Under the pieces are notes generated by a model, which was not told the origin of the DNA, did no database searches, and saw only the letters and a program-made list of their open reading frames with translations. Positions 11,789-30,652 of a DNA stretch of 64,000 nt are shown here, in pieces (the first letter of the stretch is position 1; each line of letters starts with the position of its first letter). Source of the DNA: Pyricularia pennisetigena (lineage: Eukaryota; Ascomycota; Sordariomycetes; Magnaporthales; Pyriculariaceae); contig NC_043741.1 of NCBI RefSeq assembly GCF_004337985.1, positions 4,254,140-4,318,139 of the forward strand. Reading direction: 5' to 3'. Made by a program: the position numbers and the translations under genes.

Positions 11789-14441
11789 GTCAAAAGAAAC
11801 AGTTTACAGAGATCTCGTTGGAGCCTTCCCCTACACTTTTTGCTTCTTTCGGGGTTGACTTGCTCAACCTGCAGGTGCACTAATAGGGAACAATTATGGC
11901 ATCCGTGCAACCAAGCTGACAGTCGTGGCGGTGGACATGGATGCAATGTGGGAGGTAATGACACTTACAAGAGATGGCGCGGGTGTGAACAATCCGGCCA
12001 GCTGTATCGATTGGTCAGATCCGTCGGTGGACCAGCAGACGATGCTGTGCGTCCCAAACTTGACAATATGGAAAGATTTTAAGCTCCAGGGGTGCTTCTA
12101 TGTGCTAAAGGTTTCGGCCTTCAGCGCTCGAGTGGTTGTGTTCGTAGCCAGAGGGACCAACGAGCCGTGGAAGGTGTGCCGGTATGCAGGTGAACAAAAG
12201 GATGCAAACCCCCCAGATAAGGTTTTGTGGGAGATTGCGGTTTTGTCACTAATGACGGCTCGTGTGATATGACTTGCTCCCTGAAAACGCGCCAGTCGAT
12301 GACGAGTGTGTTGTATATAGTAGAGGTCTGTTTCTGGGGCCAAGAACGAATGGAAGGGCAAGAAAGGGACAAATGCGAGAGTCGGTGGGCGAAAGAAGTC
12401 CTGCAGATAAGTATGATCCCCCTTTGCAAGTCCTGCCTGAGCTCCAGCTCCTGTCCAGCTGGGACTTTACAGAGCCCGTGGTGCAGGCCAGGGGGTTGGA
12501 AATCAGCTGGCTGGGATCGCACTCTTGAAGAACAAAGAAAATAAAATAAGCCGTCTCGCCCTTGAAGCCAGCCAGGCCTAGGTGGCTGCGGTATCAGTCA
12601 CCCGCGGAAGCACAGGCCTACTAATGAGGCGACCAAGCGGATCGTAATCAACACTCCCTGGAAAGTAGTTGTAGAAGGAAGGGTCCTTCTTTGTTCTCAA
12701 AGTGGCTATGAGACATTGGGTGATGGAGATTTGCGGCCCCCGTGTGTGCGTTGCTCGGCCAGCCCCTGATTCCGGTTGCTAGGTTCCCGGCTCAATCTTC
12801 TCATCCAAAATAGGGCTCGGGGCACCGACAGGCGAGGCACAAATGTGTTGGTACTTGTGTGAGGCAGATAGCAGGAACCTATGATCGTTGTATCTCGGAA
12901 GAGCTCAAAGGGAACAGCCCCCTAGTTGTCGAAAGCAGTCAAGAGCAGCAGAATCTGATGCGGTGCGCCCGAGCCTGGTTGATTGAAGGTGGGGGAACTA
13001 GGGAAGAACCTGTAATATCTCAGATGGCGCCGGACCGCAAGCAACAGACCGGTGTCGCACGCAGAGTGGCCAATGTAGATTTGCGCATGAGTAGAGGCAT
13101 GCATGCAGGGGAGGGGGCCCGCCGCCCGTTGTTTGTCGAGCAGTTTGCAGTACAAGTCCTGGTACGAGCAGGAACGGATAGACGGGTAGATGCTTGGAGC
13201 AAGTGCGAGTAGCAGGACTGGACTCGCGACTAGCCTGCCGACTCAGGCCGTACGGGACACAACTCGTCGTTTGTGGTGATGACCAAGTCCTCAGTTCCGC
13301 CACATAAGTCTACTTTCTTTTTCTGGGCAGAGGTGGTTATGGCTGTTAGACGTCGAGTGAACAAACCACCCGGGCGAACAAGGTTAGGTGGGGGAGAAAA
13401 GGTATAAAATGCTAGTAAGGAAAGAGGGAGAAGAAGATAAAGGGTGAGTAAAAGGACAAGGCCGCAGAAATCGTTACGTCGGAACCAGGACCATCAACTA
13501 AGACCTTTCTTTCACCAAGCGATAACCACGTACATTTACATGGGGCTGCTGAGCGAGGCAAAGTGATGTGCAGCAAACAAGCAAGTCTTGGGATGCTGCT
13601 TCAGCCGGGTGTTCTGGTTTGATGAAGACAAGGTAGCTTCAGAGGCAAAGGCAGAAAGTACAAGGGGCGCGCTCGAGAGAGGTGTGTGTTGTAGCTGTGT
13701 GGTAAAAAATAGTGGGACAGCTTCGTGTGTGCTAAGGCCAGGGGTCACGATGCTATAAGGGCCCCCCACGAAAGAGCTGTGGCAGAACAGCTGGGAATCG
13801 TATACAAGACGGGAACAAGCAAGGTAAGTTTAGTACTACCCTTTTGTCGGCAGACCAGACCCGTTCGCCGGGTGGTCTAGGCAGAACTGGGGCCTGTCTC
13901 TAGATTGGTACTAGAGCTTGAACCTGTAGCAGCAGTATCTTGGTCGAGGTGGGTATGACGGAAAATGGTGCGGGCATCGGGCAAAACAAGCGGACCACCA
14001 CCGTCTTGCTCCTTCAGGGCTAGCGGGTTGAGCAAATGTTTGTGATAAAAAATGTTTGCGCCCGTGTTTTGGGTGACGGATGCGAAGACCGTCGTGACTG
14101 GCTGGGAACAAGAACAGCCCGGATCCAGTCCTGCAGGTGGAATCGAATAAGGCAAGGTTGTGAGTGGTGGCATGAGCACTTGATTATCGTGGATGCTGTG
14201 TCGCGGGCATGCTCGGGTGGTACCGATATGTAGCTATGTTGAAAAGCGACAACTTGTCCTGGCCTATCCTGTCCTATTCTGTCTAGCCTAGGTTGGTAGT
14301 AATTATTCCGAACGTTCTGCACATGATATTAATCAATGGCAATTAAGGAACCTGGCTCTGGCTGGGGACCACCTGAACACTGAGGCGATCCAGGCAAGCA
14401 CCCTTGTCTTCGCGGTGGCTTTGCACGAATGTGGGAGAGGC

Positions 14442-14465
14442 AAAAAAAAAAAAAAAAAAAAAAAA
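14442..14465. repeat. A24 homopolymer
   Basis: A 24-nt run of A in non-coding DNA, followed by further A-rich sequence to about 14540. Confidence 0.8.
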
Positions 14466-16405
14466 GTATTTTAATGGGGGATAAAAAAAAAGAAGAAAAA
14501 AAAATCAAGAAATAACGAGGAAACGGAAAAGAAAAAGAAAATACCAAACATCAAGCTCGCTCCAGCCAGAGCATGACACCGTCATTGCGACCTCTACGGT
14601 ACCGGGGTGGACTGTCGTACTGCAGGCTTGGTGGATGCAAGTTGCTAGGTTTTTAGAACCAATCGTAACACAAGCTGATGGTTGAGCATTGCAGATTTAC
14701 CGGGTCTGTTCCGGGAAGGAGGGGATTCATGTTATTGGGCAAACTGATCTCTGCAGGAAAAGGAGAGAGGAAGAGAGAGAAAGACAGGGAAATTAGTTGT
14801 TAGCAGGTTCCTGTAGTTGCCCTCTGCTCTGCCCCTGCCGACCATTTCAAGGTACCATAACATCGGCATCCTCCCCCGCGTCTTGGTGTTTGTTGACCAC
14901 GACAACCTCTGTGGCGCAGACCCATGATGCAAACACCGTTCAGTGTGTTCAGCTCTTTACTCCACGGTTGCCTCACCATCTGCTGGTCGAAGATAAGTTT
15001 TTTCGGTGTAGGTGCTGTACTGTACCACTGTACAGCCAGGAGATTCAGTCGATCGATCGGTGGTCTTTTCTCATTCTCCCACTTTTTTGCATTTCTTTTC
15101 CTTCCGTTTCTCCAGTCCTTGCCCCCCTCTTTTAGTTATTTTTGCTTTTGATTTCTGTTGTTTCTCCCTTTAATGGTGCGGCCAGACAGTAAGCAATTGA
15201 GCCCATTTATTTGAGATAAGTTCTCAATGGCCAGTCGCGCTGAATGGAGGCCATGATATCAAGACAGACAACCCGGGGGGTCGGCTGGCCCAGCTTGATG
15301 CAAATGGGACCCAAGGCTGAGTGAAGACTTTGAAAAAAAAAAAGAAGAAATACATTTCTCTGTCCCTATTACTCTCGATCTCTTTACCCATCTCAGCATC
15401 AATCTTGATGCAACCCTAACGGTGTGGCAGATGGAGTCGGAGCAAGCATGGATTTTCTTACGGTTGACTTCCCCTCTTGGACAGGGTCTGCAAGGACCAC
15501 AGGTAGCGGGATCTCTTCCGCCTGGGTTAGTTATTATTGCCCCTTGCAATCAGTTGCTGTAGAAGGCTGTAATGTACCAATCGGTACTTTACCACAAGGT
15601 GCTTCGCCTATTCTACGTACATACTTGCCTACCTGAGCTAGGTATAGACAAAATTACTACTGTTATGTTAGGTATGCAGATGCACAAGGTACCGTAGGCA
15701 AGGTAGCAGACGTCGGGCAGACAAATTATTGGACAATATTTGATGGAATATTTTGATAGCGCTTTAGATGTCAGCTCGGGGTTGGTACAGTCAGTCCTCG
15801 GTACTGCCGTACAACCATCGCTGTAACTTGTCGATATCAAGATAATTACTTTCCTTCCACTGCCGTAATGGAAGTAACACCATCAACCGAGTCTTGTTGT
15901 TTGATGGGATCCCGAGGGAATCGTCACCATTGGGGTCCGTGCCATTGACCGCACATCTCGTCTCCACCCCGCTTCTCATTTCATCCAAACGTAAGGTTGT
16001 TGTACAAGGATGGAAGGCAGCTTACGTCCCGATACTGCATGGGGGGTGCATGTAGCATGGAGGCACCAGTCAATCTCAGTTAAGTCCAACCGAGAGCAGG
16101 AAGGAGCGGCTATGAATATAATACATATGTACACAGAGTTCCCTCCCTGCCTTGCCTGCCTCGTCAAGATATGGGTATTTCGTACTTTCCAAAGATGACC
16201 CGCCCGACTTGAGTGGGTAAGTGGGTACTCGGCGCAGCTGCCGACCTTGGAGCAAGGAACTGTAGATGCACCTTGCTCCGTTCAGACCAACCAAGCTTGC
16301 CAAGGTATAGACAGGTACGTACTTACCTGGGTAACTGCTTACCTCCTACAAACAAAAATATTGTCGTTGTACGATTCGTCGGGCTGTATTTCACCTAGGT
16401 ACCTC

Positions 16406-16452
16406 NNNNNNNNNNNNNNNNNNNNNNNNNNNNNNNNNNNNNNNNNNNNNNN
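16406..16452. other. Assembly gap (47 N)
   Basis: A run of undetermined bases, directly followed by a 24-nt A tract (16453-16476). The gap probably reflects a homopolymer or repeat that the assembler could not cross; the true length is unknown. Confidence 0.99.
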
Positions 16453-17187
16453 AAAAAAAAAAAAAAAAAAAAAAAAGGTTCTTTGTACCTCTTGGTACCT
16501 TGGACACCTTGTCTGTCTGCTTTTTTATCGGACCCAGGAACAATTTTCGTTGCATGAATGAACCTGCATTTCCGAATTATCAAACCAGAGTCAGCGTCAA
16601 ATTGGCTCCGCCCTCAGTTTTAAGAATGGCTTAGCCATGAGATGTTCGTCTCTTCTTTTTTAAATCCTATTTCACTTAATTTGCCATGGGCACCCCAAAT
16701 CTTATGGACATTGTTGTAATTAACTCTGTTGAAATGGAGAGCTCACCCAACCCATGGCATCCTGGGCAATTTTCGGGATCCATCAAGGGGTTCACCTGAT
16801 TTCAAAACGGCAAGCATATTCCTGTCAGATTCATGATCGCCGTAAGACCGTAACATCTCTTGTCGCTAGCATTCTTCGGGTCCCGGGACAATACCTTGTT
16901 TCCCTTTTCGAAAGTAACGGTAAAAATCTCAATTGAAATCTTTAAACCAAAATACCCCCTGAACTGTTCTCATAAGCACCTAGACTTATTAGGACCTGCC
17001 TCGGAATGATTGAATTTTATCATCATCAGAAATGCATCCCTCCGTTCTGGTCGGTTCAGTAACCCATACGGTTTCTTTCCTCGCCCCGAAAGATACCGAC
17101 CCAAACTTGGACCGAGTCTGGTTGTGTTTTTGCGACTTTACCGAGAACCAGGCAATGAGGCAAAATGATATTACTGGTACAGCACTG

Positions 17188-17202
17188 TACAGTAGTACTG
17201 TA
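17188..17202. repeat. Short inverted repeat TACAGTA-G-TACTGTA
   Basis: Seven-base perfect arms around one base. Related GTACTGTAC or GTACAGTA sequences occur near 15011 and near 20172-20215 in the same gene-free block. Confidence 0.6.
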
Positions 17203-20200
17203 CTGTAAGTTTGTAGGAATTACGTATGCCCGCCCTTCTCGTGGCAGTGGAGTCTTGCTTGTTGCGGAAGGTATTCTCCCCTCTTTGGACAAGCATTAAT
17301 TACTACATGAAGTATGTGCTGATACTTCCAACTCCGGTACGAACACAAGGGCCGGCCGGCATGGGCGGGTTGGGTTTGGCGATATCACGTGACGGGATTA
17401 CAGGGTCCCCAGGCCAGGATGGAAAACTCGCTTCCCAGCCACCTGGACGTTTTGACGCCATTGAAGCTGTCAAGACCATAAGTGGGCATTGAATCGATTG
17501 CGACAAGTCATGGGGACCATACCACCAGCCCATCGAGTGGAAACGTCAAGAGCAACTCGATGCTCATACAGTATGGGGCATGACCTACTACTAGTGGTTT
17601 GGAGTATTTTGACTCGGCAGGAAATGGCTATTGCAGAAGCAATATTTTAGCGACCTGGCTGGCACAATTTATCCAGCAAAAGCACAACCACGCACTCCTA
17701 TCATAGTTGTGCAGGTTTTAGGGGTTGTTTCATGCTGAGCACAATGAGAACATACGGTCCAGACGGTCCAGACGGTATACGTAGATACTACGCACAAAGT
17801 TCTCTGCTTACTGGTAGGTAGTACTGGTTGATTTGGTTGCCCAAGCAGAGAGTCGAGACGCTGCAACGTGCCCTTCATTCAATCTCCCAGGGGCAGATGT
17901 GGAGCGTCCTAGCACTTTGAATCCCATTACTAGGTACATATTCGAATGGTGCATATCTGGGTCAACCACCGGGGGACCCATGCGATTGCGCACGAGAAAA
18001 CGGTGCTGGCCAAGCTTGTCCTGAAATTAGGTAGGGATCTTGGTTATTCTTCCAATACTCTCTGACCGCCTCTACAGCACCCTACCCCCCCCATATGTGC
18101 GGAGTATCAATCAAAGAAAGGCTGACTTTACCAAGGTGTTGTTCGGGACAAAGCCAAGGCAAAGGATTTGTCCCCGATGAAAGGTGCAAAGCGGCTGGCG
18201 GGAAATGGTCGCCCGATTGTCGCAAAAGCTGACCCCGAGATCCAATCTCAACCAGGCTTAGGATGGGCATTAATGTCGCTGGTCGCTACATCTTTGGACG
18301 AGTTACGTGGAAGATGTAGGTTTTGTTGTAAAGGGTTGTTACTGATAATATCCATAGTAATTTCCCAGGCGTCACGTATAACGTTGCTTTTATAGCTCGT
18401 TTGTTCCTTGGCGCCTTGGGAAACATAATAAATCCGCCGCTTTCTGAACACTACCGCAGTACTATTTATTATCTTGGAGTCGTCACAGCCTTCTCGGTAC
18501 TGGGCGATATCAACGGAAACGGCCAAGCTACTAACCGAACCGCAGCTTGGGGTGGTATTTTACTATAGTTCTGATGAAGTTGAATAACCAAACAAACTAA
18601 CCATTAATACTTGATATCCACCTGCACTTGGTAACTGTCATACCTATTACGCAGTATGATTGCAGTCACGCGTCGGGGGGTTTCTTATTTCATTTCCTCT
18701 TATTTTTTTAATCATATTTTAATCCACTGATCAAACATCAAATACTATGTTCCCTGACACCTGTTTGGTCCAGGATCTGGGATCTACGTATTTTAAGCAC
18801 CTAGGATACGCGACACTGTATATATGCTATCTGATATAGGGCGAATCTCAGGCGGCCCCCGCCTCTCTTACGGCCCTTTTTATAGGCCAGGAATCTTTCC
18901 TTTTTGACAGCTTGCTTGGTCTCGCGTAGCCCTCGCTTACAATTTGACTATAGACGCCGGAGCTACCGGAAGTCTGGCAAATCGGGAGAGTTTGTTCTGG
19001 CAGGTAGGAGGTCATGTCGTCCAAGTTGGGAAAAAAGAAAAAAAAAAAAAAAAAAACCGTCATCGGACAGTTCTTTGGTCAACGTTGTCTTGGCAGTGAG
19101 AGGGGCGACGTTTGAAAGGTGCAGTAATGCACAAGACTCTGCAAGGATCGTTGGTAACAGTTCTAGACAACAGAAGTAACACTGTATTTGTTTTCTTGCA
19201 ATATATATATACTCTTTTTCTTATCTGTATGTAATTATATTCACATCACCACCTGAAGTCATCCGAGCATCACCAGGTTCAGCCGCTTGTGTGATGATTC
19301 ACCACAGCGATTTAATCTGTCATACCTATCGTGTTCCCCCGGGTCGCTGACAAGCTATCGAATCCTTGTATTCCTCTACTTCCTTTTTTTTTCGCATGCC
19401 TGCTGCGCCTTCAATGAGGGAAAAAAAAGTCCAGTCATGCACCACCAAAGACAAGGGAGGGGCAGTCACAAGCACAGGGGAAGGAAGAGAAAAAGAAGAG
19501 AGAAAAAAAAACGCCCCAGCAAAAGAAGCAACATCGCACAGGCCAAGGAGACGGGGAGGAACGGGCTTGGCGAGACCGGGACCGATCACCACTTCGCATA
19601 TTCTTGATTTTGATTTATTTTGTTTTATTTTATCTGTTTATTTCTGTTCTCTTCTGACACGGAAGCTACTTCCCCTTCTTTTACCCCTTCAAATGTGACA
19701 GATATCTTGGCATCGGAAAGCAGCTGCTGCGGCTGATCGGAGCAAGGGCAAAGTCGCTGCGCATGCTTGCCATGCTATTTTGGCATGTTACCCATACCTT
19801 AGCAGCAGTACCAAGCCATACTGGGCAAAGACCCCGAGGGAGAGAGAGGGCCTTTGCTTTGGAGCCCACCTTGGCTTTCCCCCACACTACGCCCACCGTG
19901 CTGCCACCCTGCGGCGGATTTTATCCGGGCGTCGTCCAAAGCTCTTTCCTTCTTGTGAGGGGTCCCTCGCCTTGTGTCATTGGATTCTGGTAAGAGCCTC
20001 TGACAGCAACTTTACGCCCAAACAGGCATGTTGGTAAAAGGGCGCGGGCGCTGGCGCCGTACATAGTAAGCTGTCGTCTTGTCTTTCTTGATCGACGAGT
20101 CTGAAGGTAACCTGCAGGCGGCGATTCAATTCTCAAGCCACATCCACACACACACTCAGTTCTAGAACTACAGTACGTACTATACTGGCTTCGTACTTTC

Positions 20201-20282
20201 GTACTGCGTACTGTACAATCGCGTGTGGAGAAAAATAGTCAAGAACTACTGAGGGGCGAACAGAAACAGAAAAAGAAAAAAA

Positions 20283-20316
20283 AATCAAATCAAATCAAAT
20301 CAAATCAAATCAAATC
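20283..20316. repeat. (ATCAA)n pentanucleotide repeat
   Basis: Between six and seven perfect units of a pentamer in non-coding DNA, preceded by an A-rich tract. Confidence 0.85.
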
Positions 20317-22382
20317 CTACAAAAGTTGTGGGGTTGGGTTGCTTGGACTGATTCTTTGTATAAGAAATCGAACCTTGATCATAGTGTGTGTTCACATGAC
20401 ATCTCGATGCTGCACCTCTGCAGCCCCCAGCCGCGACAAGGAATGGATATGGAGCTGGGTCCTTCAGCTCCATAGACAAGGTTTCAAAGCAAATGCCGCT
20501 GAAGGATCAGTCCTGTCGTGCTTTTCGGTCACCAAAAAGCCGGAGTCTGATTTACCTATCGCGTGGACTCGGTGTATCGGCTTATAGACCGGTCATGAAA
20601 GAGCCAAACACGCCATTGCGCCTATCCACCCCCTCGGCAAACTAGCTACGTACACACACCACCCCCCCTTTCATCACCGTCACCATCACCGTCACATTGG
20701 TAGTTGTGGGTCGACTTCGGCTCTGGACCCGGCGGGATTCACTGTTTCTGTATCGCTCTTTTTCATCGTCACCCTTCTTTTTCCTATGTAATCTGGTCTC
20801 TTTTTTTCCCTCTTATATCCTCGGTTAGATCAGACCTCGATGATTCTGCCTTATCGTCCAAGAGATTTCAGCCGCCTCTCATTTCCTCCCGGCGCAATTC
20901 TTTTTTTTTTTACCTGCTGCAGGGACGCCGTCCATGCATATCCTGGCCTCGTTTGTGGAGAATAATGACATGTAAGGGCCGACTCCTACATAGAAGACCC
21001 CTTTTTTTCCCCCTCTACAAACGAGCACAGACGATGTTGATCTTTGCCATGTCGCGGAAAAAAAAACAGAGGAAAAAGGGATAGAGAGGTCAGCTAGGCT
21101 AGAGCTGTGGGCAGGACGGACAGTTGCAGAGGTTGCCTCCCAGGGGAATATCCCATACATGTGTTTAACCAACCGCTACCTCAAGTCCCCCCTCGTCTCA
21201 CTGAGCTGACTGACGACCCTTGGCCTCCCCCTCCCGTATGCTACGTCGGAATCCGAAGTGACAGCCCCGAGTATGTGTGTCACTGACAGATGACGGACGG
21301 TTCACCTTTTTCGGTGTAGAGGCCCACCCTCCAGGGGAAACAGGAAAAGCAAGCAAAGAAAATGAATAAATATATATCAAATAAACATCTCGTTTTTCAC
21401 TAGTGCATCAATCGAGGCTCGTCTTTACCAAGTACAAGGGTTCCTTCTGATAGGTCTACAGTAGGTATAGTCGTATTTTGAACACGAGCCAAATAGAGAG
21501 GAGGTGTGGCTCCTGCAGTCATGGCCTTGGTTGCTGACAAGTCGTCATACATATAACACCACCCTTACATATGTATACATGTCTACCCAACACTTGTATT
21601 CAAATTGCCCAAGGCAATAAGCAAGAATAGAGGGGCCGGTCGTTATTGTGGCTGCTGCATGGCGGCTCGAGGTGTTTGCCCAAAGAATGGATTCGGAGTT
21701 CTTGAATTGGTTGCTCTCAAGGCCCCGTGATGACAGAATAAACATTTGGCTAAACCAGAGGGGGGGTTGAGGGCGGCTTATCTGCCTGGGATGACCTGAA
21801 CCAAAAGCCAGCTTGCTAGGCAACAATACTACGGCCCAAGTGCCGTCGGCTTCCAGCAGTAGGAGAAGAGGGGTGACCAGTCGAGCCAGATTGGATAAAT
21901 TGTAAACCCCATCACTGTTGCTTTTCCGCAATTTCGAAATTGACTGGTTCCATGTTGTGAATGAGCCATATTTCATTGGCTTGCATCATCTCTCGGCACC
22001 AAAACACTCGACCAATACCGGAGACGACCCATGTCGCTTTACCTTGGCCTCGGACACGGCTTGCGCTGCCCCATGGGTGTTAATGGTCGTCTAAAACTAG
22101 TTATAATACTCTCTTTTATATGACATTCTATCTAAGAATACACAGCTGGCAGTATGATAACAACGAAAATACCGTCAAGTCACATAAACTTAGTCCGCCC
22201 TGTCTAGCCTTCACCCACGTACTTGACTAAAACCAGTCAAGTGACATAGACTGCCTGATAAGCACAGGCAAGTAAGGTAGGTTAGCTAAGTATCGCAACG
22301 CTTGCGTCACCTACATCGAGACGACATCCGCCAACAACCCCCGCTTTCAAAACAAATTCGCTTACTGCGGCTTCCGAGCCTG

Positions 22383-28473
<6,091 letters not shown>

Positions 28474-29640
28474 GACGCCTGGTAGCTAACGTGTTCTTTC
28501 TACGGCGTTGACATTGGATGCGGCTGATTGCGGGCGATAGAGTTTGCAAAGACTTTTGGTTCTGCGTGTGCTTGTGCTGATGTTCTTGGGGTTGCGATAG
28601 CAGCGCGTCCTCTTTCTGCTGCGATTTGGTCCGGTTAGCCCGGGAAGTCGGTATATGAAGGCTGTGTGGGAATTGGCGATCCGCCTGTCGTCAAAATAAA
28701 AAAAAAAAAGAACCGAAAGGTGAAATCTGTCGTTCGTTGTTTCAAATGGCTGACCTCTATCGTTTGGGAGTTTTCTGGGATGTTTGTTCGCAGATATCGG
28801 ATTATGTCAAGACTGCGGAATGTGGTGCACCAAGCTTGGACTCCACGGCTATCGAGGTACGAACTGAATCAAGCTCTTTTCGCGGCTCAGAGCTAACGGC
28901 TTGCCGAAGCTGCCTGCAGGCTGCGTGTGGGTCGGGATGCCTTGCTTCCTCCACTAACCTGTGCATTAGTAATAGCGTATTCCAGTAGATACCATGGACC
29001 CTCAAACAGGTAAGGGTAGGTACCTAAGCACCAGATGGTATAGCTGCTTTTGAAAGTAGGTACGTGGGGAGCCTTTAGTTTGTTGCCATTCAATTTGAAT
29101 TATCCATGATCGACTATCAGTCATACTAAAGTAACTATCACTACCGCGTGGAACACCAAGGTATGTTTTAAGCGCCACGATCGTACAGCCAAAAAAAAAA
29201 AAAAAAAAAAAAAAAAAGGTTTCTCCTACCGGTGCTCAACATCAGAGACAACCTTAGCTACATTGACCCCACAGTTTGGTTGGAATATCGGAGCTCCCAA
29301 GTTAGGCCAGTCGCGGGATGCCGTGCCGACCGTGACGTGATGGAATGGAGCATCTTTGGCGGGGCTTTCTCCTTCTTGCTTCTGATCCACATGGAATGAA
29401 TTGCATCGCAGTACCTGATCCATTATCGATGTTGAAGAGCTTCCTTTCATGCCTTCACTGAATCAAACCACCACCACGGTTGGACTAGTCCTTATCCTGA
29501 CCATCGCCTTCTTCCCCACGATTTTCAATTACATATTCTGCACCTTGCCATTGGCAGTCCTCACCGGAAACCTCTCGCGTTTGACGGTGTCGTCAACGGC
29601 CAATCGCCCGTCTTCTTACACATCCCACCCATCCGCCAAA
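28474..29640. other. Divergent intergenic region, ABC transporter / UPF0047
   Basis: 1.17 kb between two divergent start codons. It holds a 27-nt A tract at 29191-29217 and no convincing gene. From 29449 to 29640 the plus strand is open in frame with the UPF0047 protein, beginning at an ATG. Confidence 0.6.
29191..29217. repeat. A27 homopolymer
   Basis: A 27-nt run of A in the region between the ABC transporter and the UPF0047 gene. Confidence 0.85.
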
Positions 29641-30388
29641 ATGAGCTGGTTCCAGAAGCAATTCACACTGCCCGCGAAGTCTCGGGGCTCGTACCTGATC
29701 ACTGACACGGTGGTGAAGGAGATTCCTGAGATCAAGAACTACAAGGTTGGCTTGCTCAACTTGTTTGTTCAGCACACAAGCTGTGCGCTCTCCCTAAACG
29801 AAAATTGGGATGAAGACGTGAGGGAGGATATGAGCAATGCTCTCGATCGCATTGCGCCTGCTGCTGGTCCAAAGGGCGAATCTCTATACCTGCACAGCGC
29901 TGAGGGTCCTGATGATATGCCGGTTCGTCTCCAGCTTTCACGTGCCATGTCCATGCTCAGCAAGTTGGGGGCGCTACTTGGGGACCCTGGTCTGAAAGTG
30001 ATACCGATTACTGACTTGTGCTGTGTGCACCCCGAACGGCTGTTATCTGTTGGATTAGGCTCACATCAAGTCGGCACTGGTTGGAGCCTCTGTTACGATA
30101 CCGATCTCGAACGGCAAACTCGCAACAGGAACCTGGCAAGGAATCTGGTGAGTTCGGTCTGCTGTCTCATTTTATCACGTTTTCGTACTATGTATAAAAA
30201 AATAAGAGTCAAGGAAGTGCACTAACCCTGCCTAATCTTGAATAGGTATCTCGAATTCAGGTAAGAACAGCATGACGCCCTCGCATCCTTTTTGCGAGGA
30301 TTTCTAACACTCGATATCCATAATGGCATCCAGAGCTTCCAAGCATCAACGCAAGATTGTTGCCACGATTCAAGGCGAGAAGATGTAA
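29641..30388 (+). CDS. UPF0047 / YjbQ-family protein, 4 exons with a 15-nt microexon
   Basis: Exons are 29641-29922, 30059-30147, 30246-30260 and 30334-30388, giving 146 residues, the normal size for the family. The YjbQ fold is recognised from [20 protein letters not shown] (about residues 40-59), [17 protein letters not shown] (about 84-100), [15 protein letters not shown] and the C-terminal [12 protein letters not shown]. The conserved His and Glu residues of the family are present. Bacterial members have weak thiamin-phosphate synthase activity and the true role is unsettled. The third exon codes only YLEF plus parts of the flanking codons, and it exactly fills the gap the family alignment requires between GTWQGI and the RKIV block. 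The start chosen has a strong context (CCAAAATGA). An ATG at 29449 is in frame and would add 64 residues. Convergent with CFIm25, 264 bp apart. Confidence 0.88.
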
Positions 30389-30652
30389 TTGGTCAGCACA
30401 GCTTCAATTGACTGTCAGGAACTTGCATATTTTGATTTTCTCGCCCACATTCCGCCATGCTTGTGATTTGTAGATGCAGTATGTGTATCAGACCTTTTGT
30501 CTTCTACACATGAGACGAATCAAGCCAAGGTGCCCCTGTTACCATAACTCCCAACGCCTTTCCAGTTCCATGTATATTGAACCAGCGATTTGCTCGAGCA
30601 AGAGAAGAAGATGAAGAAGAGGTAGCGAGAAAAAAAAAACAACCTCGGTTCT

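Larger units (their letters stand above)
11789..22382. other. Gene-sparse block (10.6 kb)
   Basis: I could not support any gene here. Open frames are short, start at non-ATG codons or have low-complexity translations, and I found no chain of phase-compatible exons. The left 1.5 kb may be the 5' leader and promoter of the DUF2841 gene. The rest contains an assembly gap, several homopolymers, TACCTAGGTA/GGTACC-like and GTACTGTAC-like motifs, C/T-rich stretches (14900-15170, 20750-20900) and a pentanucleotide repeat. The right end holds the 3' region of the ABC transporter. A degenerate transposon or non-coding RNA genes are possible but not visible by eye. Confidence 0.5.

Noticed and set aside
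16406..16476. Gap followed by A24, considered as a LINE poly(A) tail
   Set aside because: No reverse-transcriptase-like frame upstream and no visible target-site duplication; homopolymers of this size are common throughout the window.
21545..21976. 143-codon minus-strand frame in the gene-free block
   Set aside because: It has an ATG, but no motif, no signal or domain pattern and no supporting splice context; kept as unproven rather than a gene.
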